Shown: positions 1 through 13,433, numbered from the stretch's first letter. The stretch is 64,000 nt of DNA from Epiperipatus broadwayi (GCA_028023455.1 JAQFVV010000056.1:1118001-1182000); one strand, 5' to 3'. Notes: generated from the sequence alone by a model not told the origin. Numbers and translations: made by a program.

Positions 1-363
1 GGCTTGAAATTAAAGCTCTGCAAATATCTAATCACTATATTTTATGTTAATTCTAATTTTCTAAATATTATACACAATTACTGTATATATTTAGTTATAT
101 TTTTTATAATTCCAATTTTTTTAATATAATAAGCAATTATACTGATATTAAAATTACATATATATATAATCTCACATCTTGGAATTAATAAGCATGAATG
201 TTGTTCTTTGCAATGATTAAATTGTTTTTACTATAATTATTCATTGTTTTCCAGAACTCCCCCCCCCCCTTTGAAAGGGAATTTCACAGTATTTTATTGC
301 ATAAAATATGAAAGGTTTTACTACTTATGAACATTTCCCTGAAACACTATATTTGCTGAATTC
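1..363. other. AT-rich stretch, no gene seen
   Basis: No open frame, tRNA-like box or terminal repeat is visible. It contains a C10 run near 259-268. Part of it may belong to the retroposed insert whose poly(A) tail starts at 383. Confidence 0.4.
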
Positions 364-400
364 AATAAAATTACTTATTGTTAAAAAAAAAAAAAAAAAA
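364..400 (+). mobile_element. 3' end of a poly(A)-tailed retroinsertion
   Basis: An AATAAA hexamer (364-369) is followed 13 bases later by 18 consecutive A (383-400). This is the signature of a reverse-transcribed polyadenylated RNA inserted on the plus strand. The body upstream has no recognisable reading frame, so the parent could be a SINE, a LINE tail or a processed pseudogene. Confidence 0.45.
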
Positions 401-1400
401 GAATGCTATAAATATTGATCTTCTGATTGCTAAATGACTTATTTAGATTTTTACACATTTGTTGAAGATGCAATTTTTACAAACCACAAGATCATACAAT
501 ATAAAATCGAAATGTTCCTAGTAAAGCTAAGAAAATATACTAATTATAGTAAAATAAAGATATAAAGATTTTAAATATTTTTAGAGTTATTAATTGTAAT
601 TTTAATATATTACTTTTAAAAGTAGAGCTTTTTAATGATTTAAAATTATTCTGTATAAAATTTGTAATAAAATAAGTCACTCACTGCTCATTATTAATAA
701 TATTATTTTTTTTTGTAAAAATAAGTCTCTTTGATTGCACCAATAAGCTATTACTCCAAGTTAGAAGACATTCATGTAGGGAGTCTTTTTTTTTCTAACA
801 AAATAAATATTAGAATATGTGCTAATTTGTTTTCAATGATTTATTCAGTAATAACAGTGATAAAGTTGAAAAAGCAAAAATAAATTACTAATCGAATTTA
901 TCTCATTAATATATATGCACATACATAAATATACATTATAAATATTATTATAAGGTCAAGTTCATTCACAAACTAATAATAAAAAATATAATTAGTATTG
1001 GTCACTACATTTAATTTTCTTAAAAGTAATTTTACATCTACATAATTCACTTTAGTATAATATAAAAATGTAATTTTTACAATTTCTTTTATATGAATTA
1101 TCTGTGTGGGGGTTTGTTCCTATTAAAAAGGATTTTTTTTTTTTTAAATATAACTTTTACAAAAAACTTGTAAAAAGAAACTATAAATCATATCGCTATT
1201 TTGAAAATATTATTAGAAAGAAGAATAAATTCATGTCTTCCTAGTATATGTTGTTGTTTTTTTTTTACTCTTGCTCAAAAATGATTAATACTGAATTGAT
1301 TTCTAAACACCGATGTACAGCAGGGGGCTAACAAACATTAAAAAAAATTGTTTGCTTTGAGTAAATGTATTCTATATAATTTTAAAATATTTAAAAAGAA
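401..1400. other. AT-rich stretch, nothing recognised
   Basis: Homopolymer-rich, with stops in all frames. No repeat with a partner elsewhere in the window was recognised. Confidence 0.4.
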
Positions 1401-1557
1401 ATTAATACATTGTACAAACGTACACCCACCTGCACATATATAATGTAATATATAAGGAATTCGAACTCAGACTTTCACATGATCATCAGCTCTCCATGCC
1501 ATCTCATATTGCTGATCATATACATGTTGAGAATATTTAATCACCAATATACGTATT
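1401..1557 (-). mobile_element. tRNA-like SINE, family A
   Basis: Read on the minus strand, a tRNA-like block with a B-box-like GAGTTCGAATTCC (complement of 1456-1468) is followed by a tail ending in the complement of ATTAATACATTGTACA. The same block and tail recur at 4536-4663, 29345-29532 and, more diverged, at 52965-53345. A pol III-derived short retroposon is the simplest reading; no direct repeats were found around this copy. Confidence 0.55.
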
Positions 1558-1594
1558 TAATAAGAAATATTATTTTAATAAATATAAAACATTT

Positions 1595-1730
1595 TAATTA
1601 GTTAATTTTTAAGAGGCTTAACATGTATTTAGTCAAACGACATAATTCACAATGAACATTTAAATTAGTTAATTTTTAAGAGGTCCAACGTGTATTTAGT
1701 CAAGTCCATAATTCTCTATGAACATTTACT
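1595..1730. repeat. Tandem duplication, 68-bp unit
   Basis: Two adjacent copies start with AATTAGTTAATTTTTAAGAG at 1595 and 1663. They share 'gtatttagtca', 'cataatt' and 'gaacattta' in the same order, with about ten differences. Confidence 0.75.
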
Positions 1731-4535
1731 TATATGTAAGGTGATATTTATTTGCCTATTAATATATGGTCACATAAAAAGATATGAAAAATGTATATAA
1801 AAAAAATAAAAAATACTAATTGTAGTTATTGATCATTTTATTCGTTTATAAAGGTTATAAAATTGTTAATGATTAAACATCAGATGCTGAGAAAAGAAAA
1901 TGAAGGTTATTAAATATTAAACATAAATGATTGCTATTAATTGACAAGTAAATTATATTTCTAATTCTCTGTAAATTAAAAGCAAAACACATTTATTTTT
2001 TTCTGATCTACTATGACCTTTAAATGAAATAAGAGTGTTAATATTCCACAAATGAATCAGACTATTTAATTTTTAAACAGTTTTGCTGATTTATTACTAA
2101 TCATCAGCAACGCCTTAATCTCTCAATTTTTAATGACTTAATTTTATCTTTCTATAATGAGGCTGATTTGAAAACTTAATTACATACTTATGATGATTTT
2201 TCTTATAGTATAGTTCAGATGTGAACTAATTAGTTTAATAGTTTTCATAAAATTACAAAGACATATAATAACAATCAAGTTTATTATTATTATTACTACT
2301 ACCTCTTTCGTCCGTAAAAGTGAAGATTAAAAATAAATTACTCAAACTATATAAACATTTAAATTTTATTTAAATATAAACTGTTAAGTTTTTTTTAGTG
2401 TATTTATGTTTTTGTGTTCTTCGATTTTATGTTAATATAAAAATAATCTTATACTTTAAATAAAGTGATATTTCAAGAAAAGTAAAAACAGTATTAGATC
2501 AAATGAAATATTACATGACTTAGTGATAATTTTCTATATCTGTTATATTTCCAGTCTTCACTAATTGATGCTATAATTGTCATACTGATATAAAAAATAC
2601 TAGCATTTAAATTGTTCTAAACAAATTCAAAAGAGCATCCAATTAAAATAGCATATACATATTCACTAATTGCAGAATTATTCATTTTTCTTATTGCAAA
2701 TAATGTTAATAAATAAATTTCTCTGTAATTTTTCTTAATGTTTTTTTTTTCTTGAACATTTCTATTTAACAATGCTTACATTTTTAAAATTTCATGAATT
2801 CTGTATGTAGAATTATTTAAAAACAAATCATTTATTTTGTGAAAGTCATTGATCAAAGATTAGTAAAAAAGTTATTTCATTTCTTAATATTATAGATCAT
2901 GTATATCTGCTTTATTTGATTTTCCACACATTTACATGGATATTAAAATCCACATATGATAGCCATTTGTATATATTATATTTGTGTATTCTAAATGTAA
3001 ATAATATATATTTTGGAAATTATTTTATTGCTACATTTATTTTTTAAATATATAATTGTTAATGACTTATGATCATTTGTGTATTTATAGAATGATTATT
3101 TTTTTTAATTAGATCAGATTAAAAAAAAAGCTAGGCATTTATACATTATCACGAGTATTTAGCTCTTGATGGTTTGGAATCATTGAAATATTCATTAATT
3201 AATTGTTGCATGAATTAAAAATTAGTACTGATTAGAAATATTGCATTAGCAAATTAAATAATCTAATATACATACTTAAAATACAATTTATTGTAAAAAC
3301 TGTAAGCTTTAGGATGGCAACAAGAATATCTAAGAATACTTTTTTTTATTTTAATTCTACTGTAAATTTAATTGATAGTGGTTAAGTTATTAATATGAGT
3401 TCAGAATGTTTATAATAGTATTTCACCATATAATCATGCAACACATATATTATCAACTTAGCAAAAGCAAGACTTTTTACATAAACATAGAGTAGTATTT
3501 ATGAAGTAATATTCAAGTTCTTCCTTGTAAATATTGCTGATAGTGGTAAAACAATATCCATCACTTGATTTTGTTGGAAGAATTGCAAAATAATAAGAAT
3601 TCCACGGGAGGAGTTATGTTTTTTAAGCTATTGTTTTCATTTAGCTTTTTTTTTTTTTTTACAAGACAATACTTCTTCATTTGAGAATAATTTTTCCAAT
3701 CAAAACTTTCTAGTCTATTTTTATATTCTTGATTAATTCTATAAAATGCTATCTTGCATAATTTGGGCAGTGACACGGTAGATCTGTTAAAGCTTAAGAT
3801 ACATAGGCATCTAGTTCTGTCAATTCTGGTACACAGATTTTTTATGAACACTAATAATAAAGCTATTGAATTATTTATTTATTCCACAAAATGTTTAAAA
3901 TCTTGACAAAGGACTATTTATTTTGTATGCCAAATATGAATATTAAAACGAAATTTTGATAAGTTTTTACTTGGTGAATTTTAAGAATTATCAATGATTC
4001 TTATGGATTTTACATATTGTATTTTTAAAAGTTGGTGTTAAAATTACTCCAATATTTTTATTTCTGACAAACTTGTTTCTATTTTATTTAAAAACTACTT
4101 TTGAATGAAAATTCAAAGACCTTGAATTAAGTGTTGTATTCAAAAATTAGCCTTATTATGGTTTATTAAATCTGGATGGGGAGGGGCATGATGATTGTAG
4201 GTTGACTAAATGTTCTTAGAAAATGAATCAAACTTGAAAAGATTTTTATTACAAATAAAATCTTAAAATATTTTTCGAAAATTGTACAGTTATTTGTATA
4301 TATTAATTTATTTAGAATTTGTGAAAATTTTATTGTATGTGATCATGTATATATAAATAAAATGTATATGACCTTTCTATATAATAAAAAAATCATATGG
4401 AAAAACTGCAGTTCATCTTCCCAGTATTTTCATTCTTCTAATACTACTTCAGAATTAATTTTTGAGGTTTCTCTGTTATGATTTTCACTACATGTAAAAT
4501 AAAAAGAATAATGAAAAATATAATACAATAAAAAA
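1731..4535. other. AT-rich stretch, no gene seen
   Basis: About 2.8 kb without a convincing coding region. A 96-codon open frame at 3561-3851 (minus) is lysine- and phenylalanine-rich, contains a poly-K run from a poly(T) tract, and matches nothing I know. No terminal repeats were noticed. Confidence 0.4.
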
Positions 4536-4663
4536 TTAATACATTGTACAGGCTTAAACCTACATTATATATGTAATATATGTGGGATTCGAACAAGTGG
4601 GTCAGCAATATGAGATGGCACTGAGAGTAGTGGGTTGTGTGAAAGTCTGAGTTTGAATCCCGA
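4536..4663. mobile_element. Head-to-head fusion of SINE family A fragments
   Basis: 4536-4593 is the minus-strand tail and B box of family A (TTAATACATTGTACAGGC, then GGGATTCGAAC). At about 4594 it switches to the plus-strand tRNA-like head (GTGGGTCAGCAATATGAG to GAGTTTGAATCCC, 4598-4661). The two halves are in opposite orientation, so this is a rearranged or twice-inserted SINE. Confidence 0.6.
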
Positions 4664-6210
4664 ATACAATAAAAAAGTAAATATGCAGTAACCTATGCAT
4701 TCCTCTCACTCCCCTTCCTCCACATATGATAGTAGTTTTAATGAAATTTTTATTTTAGATAGGATGAGCATGAGTAGAAATTATTTTAAACAAGTTATTG
4801 AAATTTTAAAATATCCAAAGAATATTAATAAGAATCAAATAAACTGTTTTAAAAATTTATGAAAACAAAAAACATGTTTATAATTTTCTATTAATATCTA
4901 GTAAAAATAAAAACATAAAAGTTCACAAATAATGTTTGAGAATCAATTTTTGCGTGACTCTGAAGAAAGGGGCCAACTAATTATTAGTGTTTTCAATTGG
5001 ACTAGTGTTATGTACCTAAATAAAGGAAACTCTTTAAAGTGAAAAAACCGGTATCACAGCATTAACCACCAAGATTCATTTAAATCATTAATATTATAGT
5101 AACAACACATATAAAAGAATATATATAAATTAAATGTTTTTTATTAACATCTTACATATTATTTATATACAATGCATAATAGATTTTATTTAAATGGTTA
5201 AGTATATATAACGCATAAAAAGTTTTAGAATAGGATTTAAATCTGTTCTTTATATGACTTGATAATTAATAAATGAAATTGGAATTTATTTATTTTTAAG
5301 AATTATATGTAATATTTTTTTTTGTTGTTTCTAAGTTTAGAGCAAAAAAAAATCTAAATCCAACTTAATATTTATTAATTTGGTATATTTCGCATTTAAT
5401 TTGAATGAATGAAAATATATTGAATAATTGAAATATCTAATAAAATTTTAACAAGAAATGTCATGATAAATTGATTTTTATAAGTTTTTCAAGTTATAAA
5501 AATGGTACTTGAGGACTTTTATCCAAAAACGGAATGTTGGATTTGAAATTACTTTTCACAAATTTTAGAAATGATTTCAGTAATGTGAGCTTAAGAAATA
5601 AAATAAAAAAGAGAATAAGTTTTAAATGGATTCAAGTAGAAATCTTTTAAATCTCTTTATATATCAGACTTGCATTTATTTTGTGTTTCACTTGAGGGCT
5701 CTTCAAAAGTTTGATATTTTATTTTTAATAGCCTGCATGTTAAAGCAATGATTTTCTTTCTTTATTTTTTTATTTTTATCTTTTATTTAGAATTTATGAT
5801 CTTTTTTAGTATTTAATCAAATGATTTTTCTGAGAATATATATATGGAATAATTAATTATTGCACTGAAGAAATGTGTGTAATCAATGAAATTTCAGATT
5901 TAAAATGCATCCTCATTTAAAATCTTTTACATCATAAACTATATTTCAGTGTAAAAGTTTTAATTTTATCTTACTATATATGCATGGACTAGAAGCTGAA
6001 TTTATATATCATGATTGTGGCTTCACTTTAAAGTTTGAATAAATTCACAATTAATAATAGTAATCAATAGGGGCTAGAAGATATTGAGAGAGTTTGTGCT
6101 AGGTAAAGAAATGGTGGTCATGTGATGTTTTAATGGTTTAATACCTTCACAATAAATTATAAATATGTTTAAGCTATTATTGCACTACTATAATTATATA
6201 ATCTTATAAT
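4664..6210. other. AT-rich stretch, no gene seen
   Basis: No frame longer than about 60 codons, and no repeat partner identified in this window. Confidence 0.4.
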
Positions 6211-6960
6211 TGCATATTTATAAATACAGTATTTTATCCACTTAGGAGTGCTTTTGACTATCCTCATAGTCTTTGTTAACTAACACTTTGAAAGGCTAAC
6301 CTTACCACAATTCTGTGATCTTAATGTTCACTGCCTGTCTTTTAATTAAGTCTTGTTTGTATTTATATATTAGTATAGCTGCCTTTATTTTCATTTTGTT
6401 TTGTTTTTTTTTCAATTTGCAATATTTTTACATTATTATAATTAAAATTAAACCATAAATACATGATTTATTATGGTCGTAAAAAATTGAAGCTGAACTA
6501 TTCAATTATAAGATTACATATATTGATTTGAAGAAATGCAGACCTCGAATTATAATATTATTACATATATATATATGTTTGTGTGTGTGTGTGTGTGTGT
6601 AGCAATATTATAATTCGATGTCTGTATTTCTTCAAATCAATATACATAATCTTACAATTGAATATTTATAAATACAGTAATTAGATTATTTAATTACATT
6701 ATTTAATAATATAAAAATATTGCAAATTGAAAAAATAACAACAAAAGGAAAATAAAGGAAGCTGTAGTAATATACAAATACAAACAAGACTTAATTAACA
6801 GACAGGCAGCAAACATTAAAATTATGGAATTGTGGGAAGATTAGCCTTTCAAAGTGTTAGTTGATAAAGTCTACGAGGATAGCCAAAAGCGTTTCTAAGT
6901 GGATAAAATTTTTGAAGTTATACTTTACATATATCTAATTACTGTATTTATAAATATGCA
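6211..6960. mobile_element. Large foldback element, about 350-bp arms
   Basis: The left arm (about 6211-6560) and right arm (about 6604-6960) are imperfect inverted repeats. Landmarks in order on the left are TTATCCACTTAG, CTTTGAAAGGCTAA, GCCTGTCTTTTAATTAAG, CAATTTGCAATATTTTTA and TTGATTTGAAGAAATGCAGAC; each recurs inverted on the right. The right arm has a roughly 30-bp insertion near 6910-6940. The loop is (TA)n followed by (GT)n at 6571-6600. There is no coding capacity. It could be a foldback/MITE or two inverted copies of one repeat. Confidence 0.75.
6571..6600. repeat. (GT)n microsatellite in the foldback loop
   Basis: An alternating GT tract of about 12 units follows an (AT)n tract at the centre of the 6211-6960 foldback. 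Confidence 0.85.
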
Positions 6961-8396
6961 ACATATACCCAGTTAATAATAAGATTTATTAATTAGCATA
7001 GGATTATAAATACTGCATATGATTGCACACGCAAATATATATTCAAAAGTCATTAGTAAAATTGTGTAAATACAAATTGAATTTGTTAATTCTCACAAGT
7101 TATAATATTTCCTGACTTCTCTTATATATTGTACTGCCATGTCTTTCATGTATATTATGCTCATTTAACAAAACAATAATAATAAAACATATTTTAAACT
7201 TTCAGTTGTGAAAAAAGAACCTCCAAATTCTGTCCATCCAGCTCATGTTTGATGGCAGTAAATTGAGGCCAATTATTTTTTAAATGTTATACCCTAGCCT
7301 TTGAATTATTATAAATGAATGTTTACACAAAATTTTATTTACATAAAATATAATTATCAAATCAAAAGAAAAAATTAATTAAGAAGTGATATTTATATGA
7401 AATGAAAAAATTTAATTTAGGCACCAAATAAAATAAAGAAATAAATTTCTTAATCACAGTTTTAATATTATTATAAACTTACATAATGAGTTGAAGCATA
7501 TCACTTATATGGTAATATCGTCAAGTTTTTTTTTTTATCTGAAGATCATAAATTGGGTTTAGATATAGCTGTTCAGTGATTGTACTTTCTTTTGCAGACT
7601 GTCTCCATACTTTCATGCCTAAATTCTAATACATGACAGATAAGCATTGTTGATTACATGATTCTAACACCAGCATCTTAAGTGAACTCTAGGGCATGGA
7701 CAATGTGGTTCAGGCAATAAATGGTTAGTATGCTATTTCAGTTAAGGCATTTCTTCACTTTTGAAGAATTATATGAAGATGAGAATGAATAACAAGACAC
7801 TTTAGCTGAGCACTCATTATATCATTTTCTAAATTAGTATATAAATTTATTGGCACAATTGAATAAGTTTCATTGCTATTTAGTGTACGAGTAAGTAATC
7901 CAAACCATTATTTTTTTATTGCTTTTTTCTTTGTTGATGATGAAAATTGTAATCTGATTGAATCTTTCTCTGGTCACTGTCAATATTATGCATCAGTCTA
8001 TTATATGAACTTAATATCTCAAATCTTAATATTCCATTGATATAAAATCTGCTTCTGCTCTTTATGTAGCCTCCCATTATTTGGCCAAAAGCAAATTCTT
8101 TCATAACTCTGGGGGTTTATTTTTATAATTATAAAATCCCTAACTCTGTCTACTGATCTGTTTTATCCAAAACATTATAATTTTTTAATTAAATTCATTT
8201 AATGTATTGATAAGCCTTTTATTTTTTTCAAAACAATTAATTACATTAATTATCTAGTTTTTGGTGTTTTTTATACTCTATTTTAATTGCATATTTATCA
8301 CTTTACTTTAATTACATTAATAGTAAATGCAATTTATCCACTCTATTTTGAACACTTTTTAGCAAAAAAATCTTTTATTGCACATATATGCATAAG
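6961..8396. other. AT-rich stretch, no gene seen
   Basis: One 62-codon minus-strand frame (7916-8104) is present and not recognised. There is no tRNA-like box and no inverted repeat. Confidence 0.35.
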
Positions 8397-8641
8397 CAAT
8401 CTTATGTTTCGACTGTCCTTGCAGTCTTCTTCAGAGCTATAAATATAATTAACAAAATAAAATACATAACTATATAAATAATACCAGAAAAAGGTAAACA
8501 ATTATGTTTTGTTATATATTTTTTTATTATTTTTTTTATTGTTTACATTTTTATGATATTATTTATATAGTTATTTATTTTATTTTGTTAATTATATCAT
8601 AGCTCTGAAGAAGACTGCACGACAATCAAAACATAAGATTG
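8397..8641. mobile_element. Foldback with CTGAAGAAG stem-loop motif
   Basis: The arms, about 8397-8502 and 8538-8641, are inverted copies of one about 105-bp sequence. Each contains the complement or direct form of CTGAAGAAGACTGC, a short stem, then (G/C)AAAACATAAGATTG. The loop is T-rich. The right arm is followed by AAAATAAAGG, like the 3' end of a retroposon. The arms resemble the motif-bearing 3' end at 46440-46490. It is probably two head-to-head copies of a short retroposon. Confidence 0.65.
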
Positions 8642-9670
8642 TGTATATAAGATATTACAGCAAAATAAAGGAAATAGTGAATTTGATAATACATTAATAG
8701 TAATTTTAAAATATATATATATAGATTTGAAGTTTTTTTATGGTCATTAAATTAACATTACATTTTGATTAAATGACTTTATTTTTTTAGTCCTAGAAGT
8801 CTTACATCTATTTCTTACATTTTTATACTATCCTTTCTGTTTTCTTTAAAATGGGATGACTCGCACTTATAACTTTTTTTAAAATATTCACATAAAATTG
8901 GGATCTGCTCATAAATGCATATCTTATAATTTGTATGTTTAATCATTCTATACATATGCATCTATAATTTATTTTTACATTAAAATTGAGATCTTTTTTT
9001 ACTTTAAATAAATAACATATTACTATGAATTTTGCACAGCAACCAATCACTTTCTTACTTTTGTAAATTAGTTAATTTAAATATTATTTTTTAGTAAGTA
9101 CTGACTGTTGAGAAATTCACAATAATATTCCGCCTATTACATTTTTATTTATTACAGTTGTTTTTTAAATATTATTTTTATCTTATATAATCATTATGTA
9201 TATAAATTTTTCAATCACTTTACATCAAATCTTGTAATTATTTTAATTTTAGTATTAATTTTCATAAACTAACAAAATCTTTATCGAGTACTCAAATTCA
9301 GATTTTGCTTGATATGCTTGGGATTTGGATTTATCTTATCACAATATGTAATTATTGCACTGGAAAAGTTATATAATTTAACAAATTTCAGAATTTAAAA
9401 ATAAATTATCTCCCAATCTAAAAATTTCAGTCCAATCTCAGATGAGATGATGAGAGTTACAAATATATTTTAAAATCAATTAAGTCATTGTCACATTATT
9501 CAAATGTAATGAGGTTATTCTAACAGAATTCATCTGTTCCAAGTCTCTATACTCTTCCAATGAGAATATGTTTACATCTGAAATGCATATACTGTGTGAG
9601 AGAATGATCTAATTTTTTTACACTGGATGATAGTTTGTAATATAATTTAATTAGAAGGATTTTAATTCAG
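8642..9670. other. AT-rich stretch, no gene seen
   Basis: No open frame, repeat or RNA motif that I can support. Confidence 0.35.
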
Positions 9671-9770
9671 ACATGTGGTCATATGTATCAGTTGTATAGG
9701 ATGTAGTGCATAACAATAAGGAGCTTGAAAGTCTGAGTTCAAGTCCTTCTAATTACATTAAATTCAGTAT
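9671..9770 (+). mobile_element. tRNA-like SINE, family A variant
   Basis: It has a tRNA-like block with B-box-like GAGTTCAAGTCC followed by TTCTAATTACATTAA. The same arrangement occurs at 10150-10250 and, inverted, at 57631-57776. The 67-codon open frame across it is incidental. Confidence 0.5.
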
Positions 9771-10000
9771 TGACAATATACTTGTAATTAAATATTACAT
9801 AGTCAGCTTGTATTATGTCCATCTATCTTATGTGTATTTGGATGGACATATTAAGGTCTTATATGTGAAGGGTCAGAGTGACTTAAAGTCAACATGGGTA
9901 TGCCAGTAATATTGAACATCAATAAGACTTTGATCAGATCATCATTAAGTGTTCACTGATATGAATGGCCGAAGAGTTAGAGAATTGAAAAGATTGAAGT

Positions 10001-10250
10001 GTGTCCATTAAAGTTTGAAGACTTGCTATCTTAATATAAAGTTAGCACATATATATATATATGTGTGTGTGTGTAGGAGATTATGATCTGGACCGAATGA
10101 ATGCTGGTTCAGTGTAAAATATGTATATTGGGGCACATTTACCTTTTAAACAGGTGCTCATGTGTTTCAGTTGTATAAGATGGAGTGGATAACTGTAGGC
10201 AGCTTGAAAGTCTGAGTTCAAATCCTTCTAATTACATTAAGTTCAGTATA
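10001..10250 (+). mobile_element. tRNA-like SINE, family A variant with 5' body
   Basis: The sequence runs TGTCCATTAAAGTTTGAAG, a (TA)n/(GT)n tract, GAGATTATGATCTGGACC, then the tRNA-like block with GAGTTCAAATCC and TTCTAATTACATTAA. The same order of blocks is seen at 53110-53345, so the roughly 150 bp upstream of the tRNA-like part belong to the repeat. Confidence 0.55.
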
Positions 10251-10374
10251 TTCAATAAGACCAAAAGACCAAGCAAGCACTCTGGATTTTATCTCAGGAT
10301 GCCGCTCTCCCCTGATGACACTGGAAAAGCCAATTCAAACTACTCTCACTCTGGTGTGTACCTAAAAATATCTA
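10251..10374. repeat. Internally deleted fragment of the 2.75-kb LTR
   Basis: The left part (GACCAAAAGACCAAGCAAGCACTCT) matches LTR sequence near 15710-15740. The right part (TCTCAGGATGC, ATGACACTGGAAAAGC, CCTAAAAATATCT) matches the LTR near 12430-12515 and 26490-26610. The two parts are joined directly, so this is a deleted third copy abutting the left LTR at 10375. Confidence 0.5.
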
Positions 10375-13130
10375 TGTTATATATATAAAAAAAATCCTGT
10401 AACAATCAAATATGTATAATTCTGTTAACAAGACCAAAAGCAGGCACTCTCAACCAGCATGCATAGGGATATCACTCCCTCCATAATTCATTAAAATCCT
10501 AGCCCAGACTTCCTAGCTTCTACTAGATAATTAACACTTGATATTACACAGCTTCACCTTTCATATAGCTCTGCTCAGCTCAGGGATATGCAAAGACTCT
10601 TAACTATTATTTAACCTTAATTATATGATTCTGACCAGCAATGAGATGGATGGTGAATAAATTTTTATAAATTAATGTTTATTAATACTTAATAAATTAA
10701 TACAGTGGTTTGCTTATGCACATTTTAAGGTTAGAGGCTGTTTACTGGATTTTACAGATATATAGAATTATGGATGTTGGTGATATTCATAACTATAAAA
10801 ATAAGGATGTCATATTATTTATCCATCAGGCAGTAAAAATAATATTTATCAAACCATTATGGGTTAACATTAATTACATTCTATTTTTTTAATTTAATAT
10901 TCCTAGGGGCCTGGGAGTATCTGAGCTAAATATAATGTAACATAGGGTGATAGCTATATGCATATGCATAGACATAATAAGGAGGAATAAAAGAATTGTG
11001 GAACTGCATTAATTACATGTGGTTTAATAGCTAGAAGCAGGATTGCCCTTGCAATCAGGATGTTTGATTCATGAAAAAATGAAGATGGAGATCTCTGGCT
11101 GCAAGGGTATTTCTGCTTCTAACCATAGGTTCATCCAATGTAGAAATTATATGTATGAGATACTCTAGGATTTGGGAGTTGGAATCTTCTGTCCTATGAT
11201 TCTACCTAGTCCGGTGATCACATTTATATATTTGAATTATTTACCAAGGCTCACCGGCACAATAAAATATACAGCAGGCACTGGACATTCTGCATAAATT
11301 AGTAACTAGTGATTCTTACTATAATATAATGAAATCATTTGGTGTAGTCCCTGATAATGCACACTCTTATGCAGTTTGCAATAATGGGTATCATAAAAAT
11401 ATAATATTAAGCTAAGTTATGCCTATGTTAACATTAAGTAATGAAATATTTATATAAATATAATACTCATATCCCTGTGTAATGAAATATAGAGTTATAA
11501 GAATTGGAATTCATCTGCCCATAATTATAGTTTGTTAATCCAGCTAAATATATATAATAATGGAGAGATTACTAACCCATAATAATTGATCTCCAATCCA
11601 GTCTCCATCAAGTTAGATTCATAAAATCAGAAAAATAGCGATTCACTCTTTAGTTTTATATATAAAGAGAGCAATCTTACATACATATATAGTTGGAGAA
11701 CATGGATTGCTGTTCATAAAAATAATTTAAGTAATAAAAATTTATCCATTAAGAAATATATATTAAAGAAGAAATCAATTTACTTATTTTATTTGTCATA
11801 ATTTCCATATGGGACACACTTAAGCAAATATATTTGTAAAAATTAAAAATAATATCACTCGTTATCATTCAATAATTTTTAACTGTAGTCACAAATGAAA
11901 AAGAACATTACTTAAGATGATGGGGTGAAGGAACTCTAAAAAAGAAAAGAACAATGTATTATAACACTTATTTTTTTATGTAAATAATTTTCCCTAATGA
12001 CTTATATGCCCCTCCATGTTGTCCCTTGAGACACCATGAAGAGAATCGCAAGATGGAGTTTGTATTTTTATTAAATAAATCCTTCCATCATTTAAGTCTT
12101 ACAAATTAAATTAGATTAGTAACAAAATAATAATTAAACATTTTTAGCCCAGCAGACTTACATTATTGACATCTAAAAATATTAAAACTTAAAAGAGCTA
12201 GTGCGTATATCATAGTTACAGTTAGGAAATTGTTTTAAACATATTTTTATATTTGAAATATTAAAACTTAGTTTACCAGTATCTTCATTTAGTGGATCAA
12301 GTGCTTGATTGGAGAAAATCTATTATCGATGTTTATTGACTTATTGGTTAGGCAGACCACTTAGTTTTTCTATTATCAGCATTGAGATGACTGGAACACA
12401 ACACACCTCTCCCTCTTGCTAGATCTCATTTTGGAACACTGCCCTCCTCCTCTTATGATACTGGAAAAGCCAATGCCCAACTATGGTATGTAGCTTCCTA
12501 AAAATATCTGTCTGGCACCTCTCATATTTTTTAATATCCATAACAATGAACCTTACAAGTTTATATACATTTTTATGTGCCTTGGAAAGCTTTTAAATTT
12601 CACAAGATGATTTTAATGGATTTACTTAATTAATGCATTTTCCATTAATTTTTCCTTACTTACCTTTCCTTCTTATTTTATCTTATCTTTATTTCCTGCC
12701 TCTTGTATTTATTTTATATTTGGCACTTATTTTGCCTTATTATTCTATTTTCATATCCTGCTTCTTTTGTCTTTATTTTATATTCGGCACCTTTTTGATG
12801 GATCCTCACCACAAAGGTGTTGAACCATAACTATATTTCTGATTTTTACAAGTGATTTAAAATAAGGCATCAATTTTAGTTAATGGATTAATTCCATTAG
12901 CAAGCCCTTTCCTATTGTTTTCTTAACTTACTTTACATTATTATTTATTTTAACATGAATTTTTATTTTAAGTTTCCTTTCAGTCTTTTCTATTTTAATA
13001 TATATATAATACAAGTGCACACACACACATGCACCCTCATTATTTATGTGGGTGAGAATTTAAGGGAAAAGTGGCAGGATCAAAGAAAATAATGCAAGCA
13101 TATGTGCGAGCATATATGTACTGCTTCATA
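10375..13130 (-). repeat. Long LTR (left copy) of a retrotransposon
   Basis: This block is a direct repeat of 15659-17505 plus 26265-27190. Both copies begin TGTTATA and run collinearly through a TGTATAATT block, CAACCAGCATGCATAGG, TACAGATATATA, GGAGAGATT, AGTTGGAGAA and TTTAGCCCAG. They differ by roughly a tenth to an eighth by eye. The homology fades near 13130, although the LTR may extend to the pyrimidine tract at 13434-13500 (a polypurine tract on the minus strand). Because the interior reads gag to integrase on the minus strand, this is the 3' LTR. It is unusually long for an LTR. Confidence 0.65.
13015..13032. repeat. (AC)n tract in LTR
   Basis: A short CA-dinucleotide run. The right LTR has a corresponding shorter (AC)n at about 27095-27106. 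Confidence 0.7.
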
Positions 13131-13433
13131 TCTGCACAGTTACACCAAAAAAAATGAAAACCAGAAAAAGATATAAAAAAAAAACTTAAATATTTCCTGG
13201 CATTGAATCGAGTGATCACTGAATTTTCTCCTGCCAGTATGTTTGTGTGTGCATGTTATGTAGTTTTATACATAATAATGATTATGAATATGCAGTAAAC
13301 ACACTCTCAAAGCACTAAGCTAAATTCTCGTATTTGTGAAAATTTTTATTACCTATATACATATATTTAGAGTGTATTATAAGTACTATTATTGTACATT
13401 CACTAATATGTAATATTACTATAGGTTTCTCCT
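13131..13433. other. LTR edge or interior boundary, nothing else seen
   Basis: This lies between the last clear homology to the right LTR and the pyrimidine tract. It has no open frame. It may be the outer end of the left LTR that is lost from the right copy. Confidence 0.35.

Noticed and set aside
12633-12830. 65-codon hydrophobic frame
   Set aside because: It is T-rich LTR sequence; the homologous stretch in the other LTR (26740-26880) does not keep the frame.
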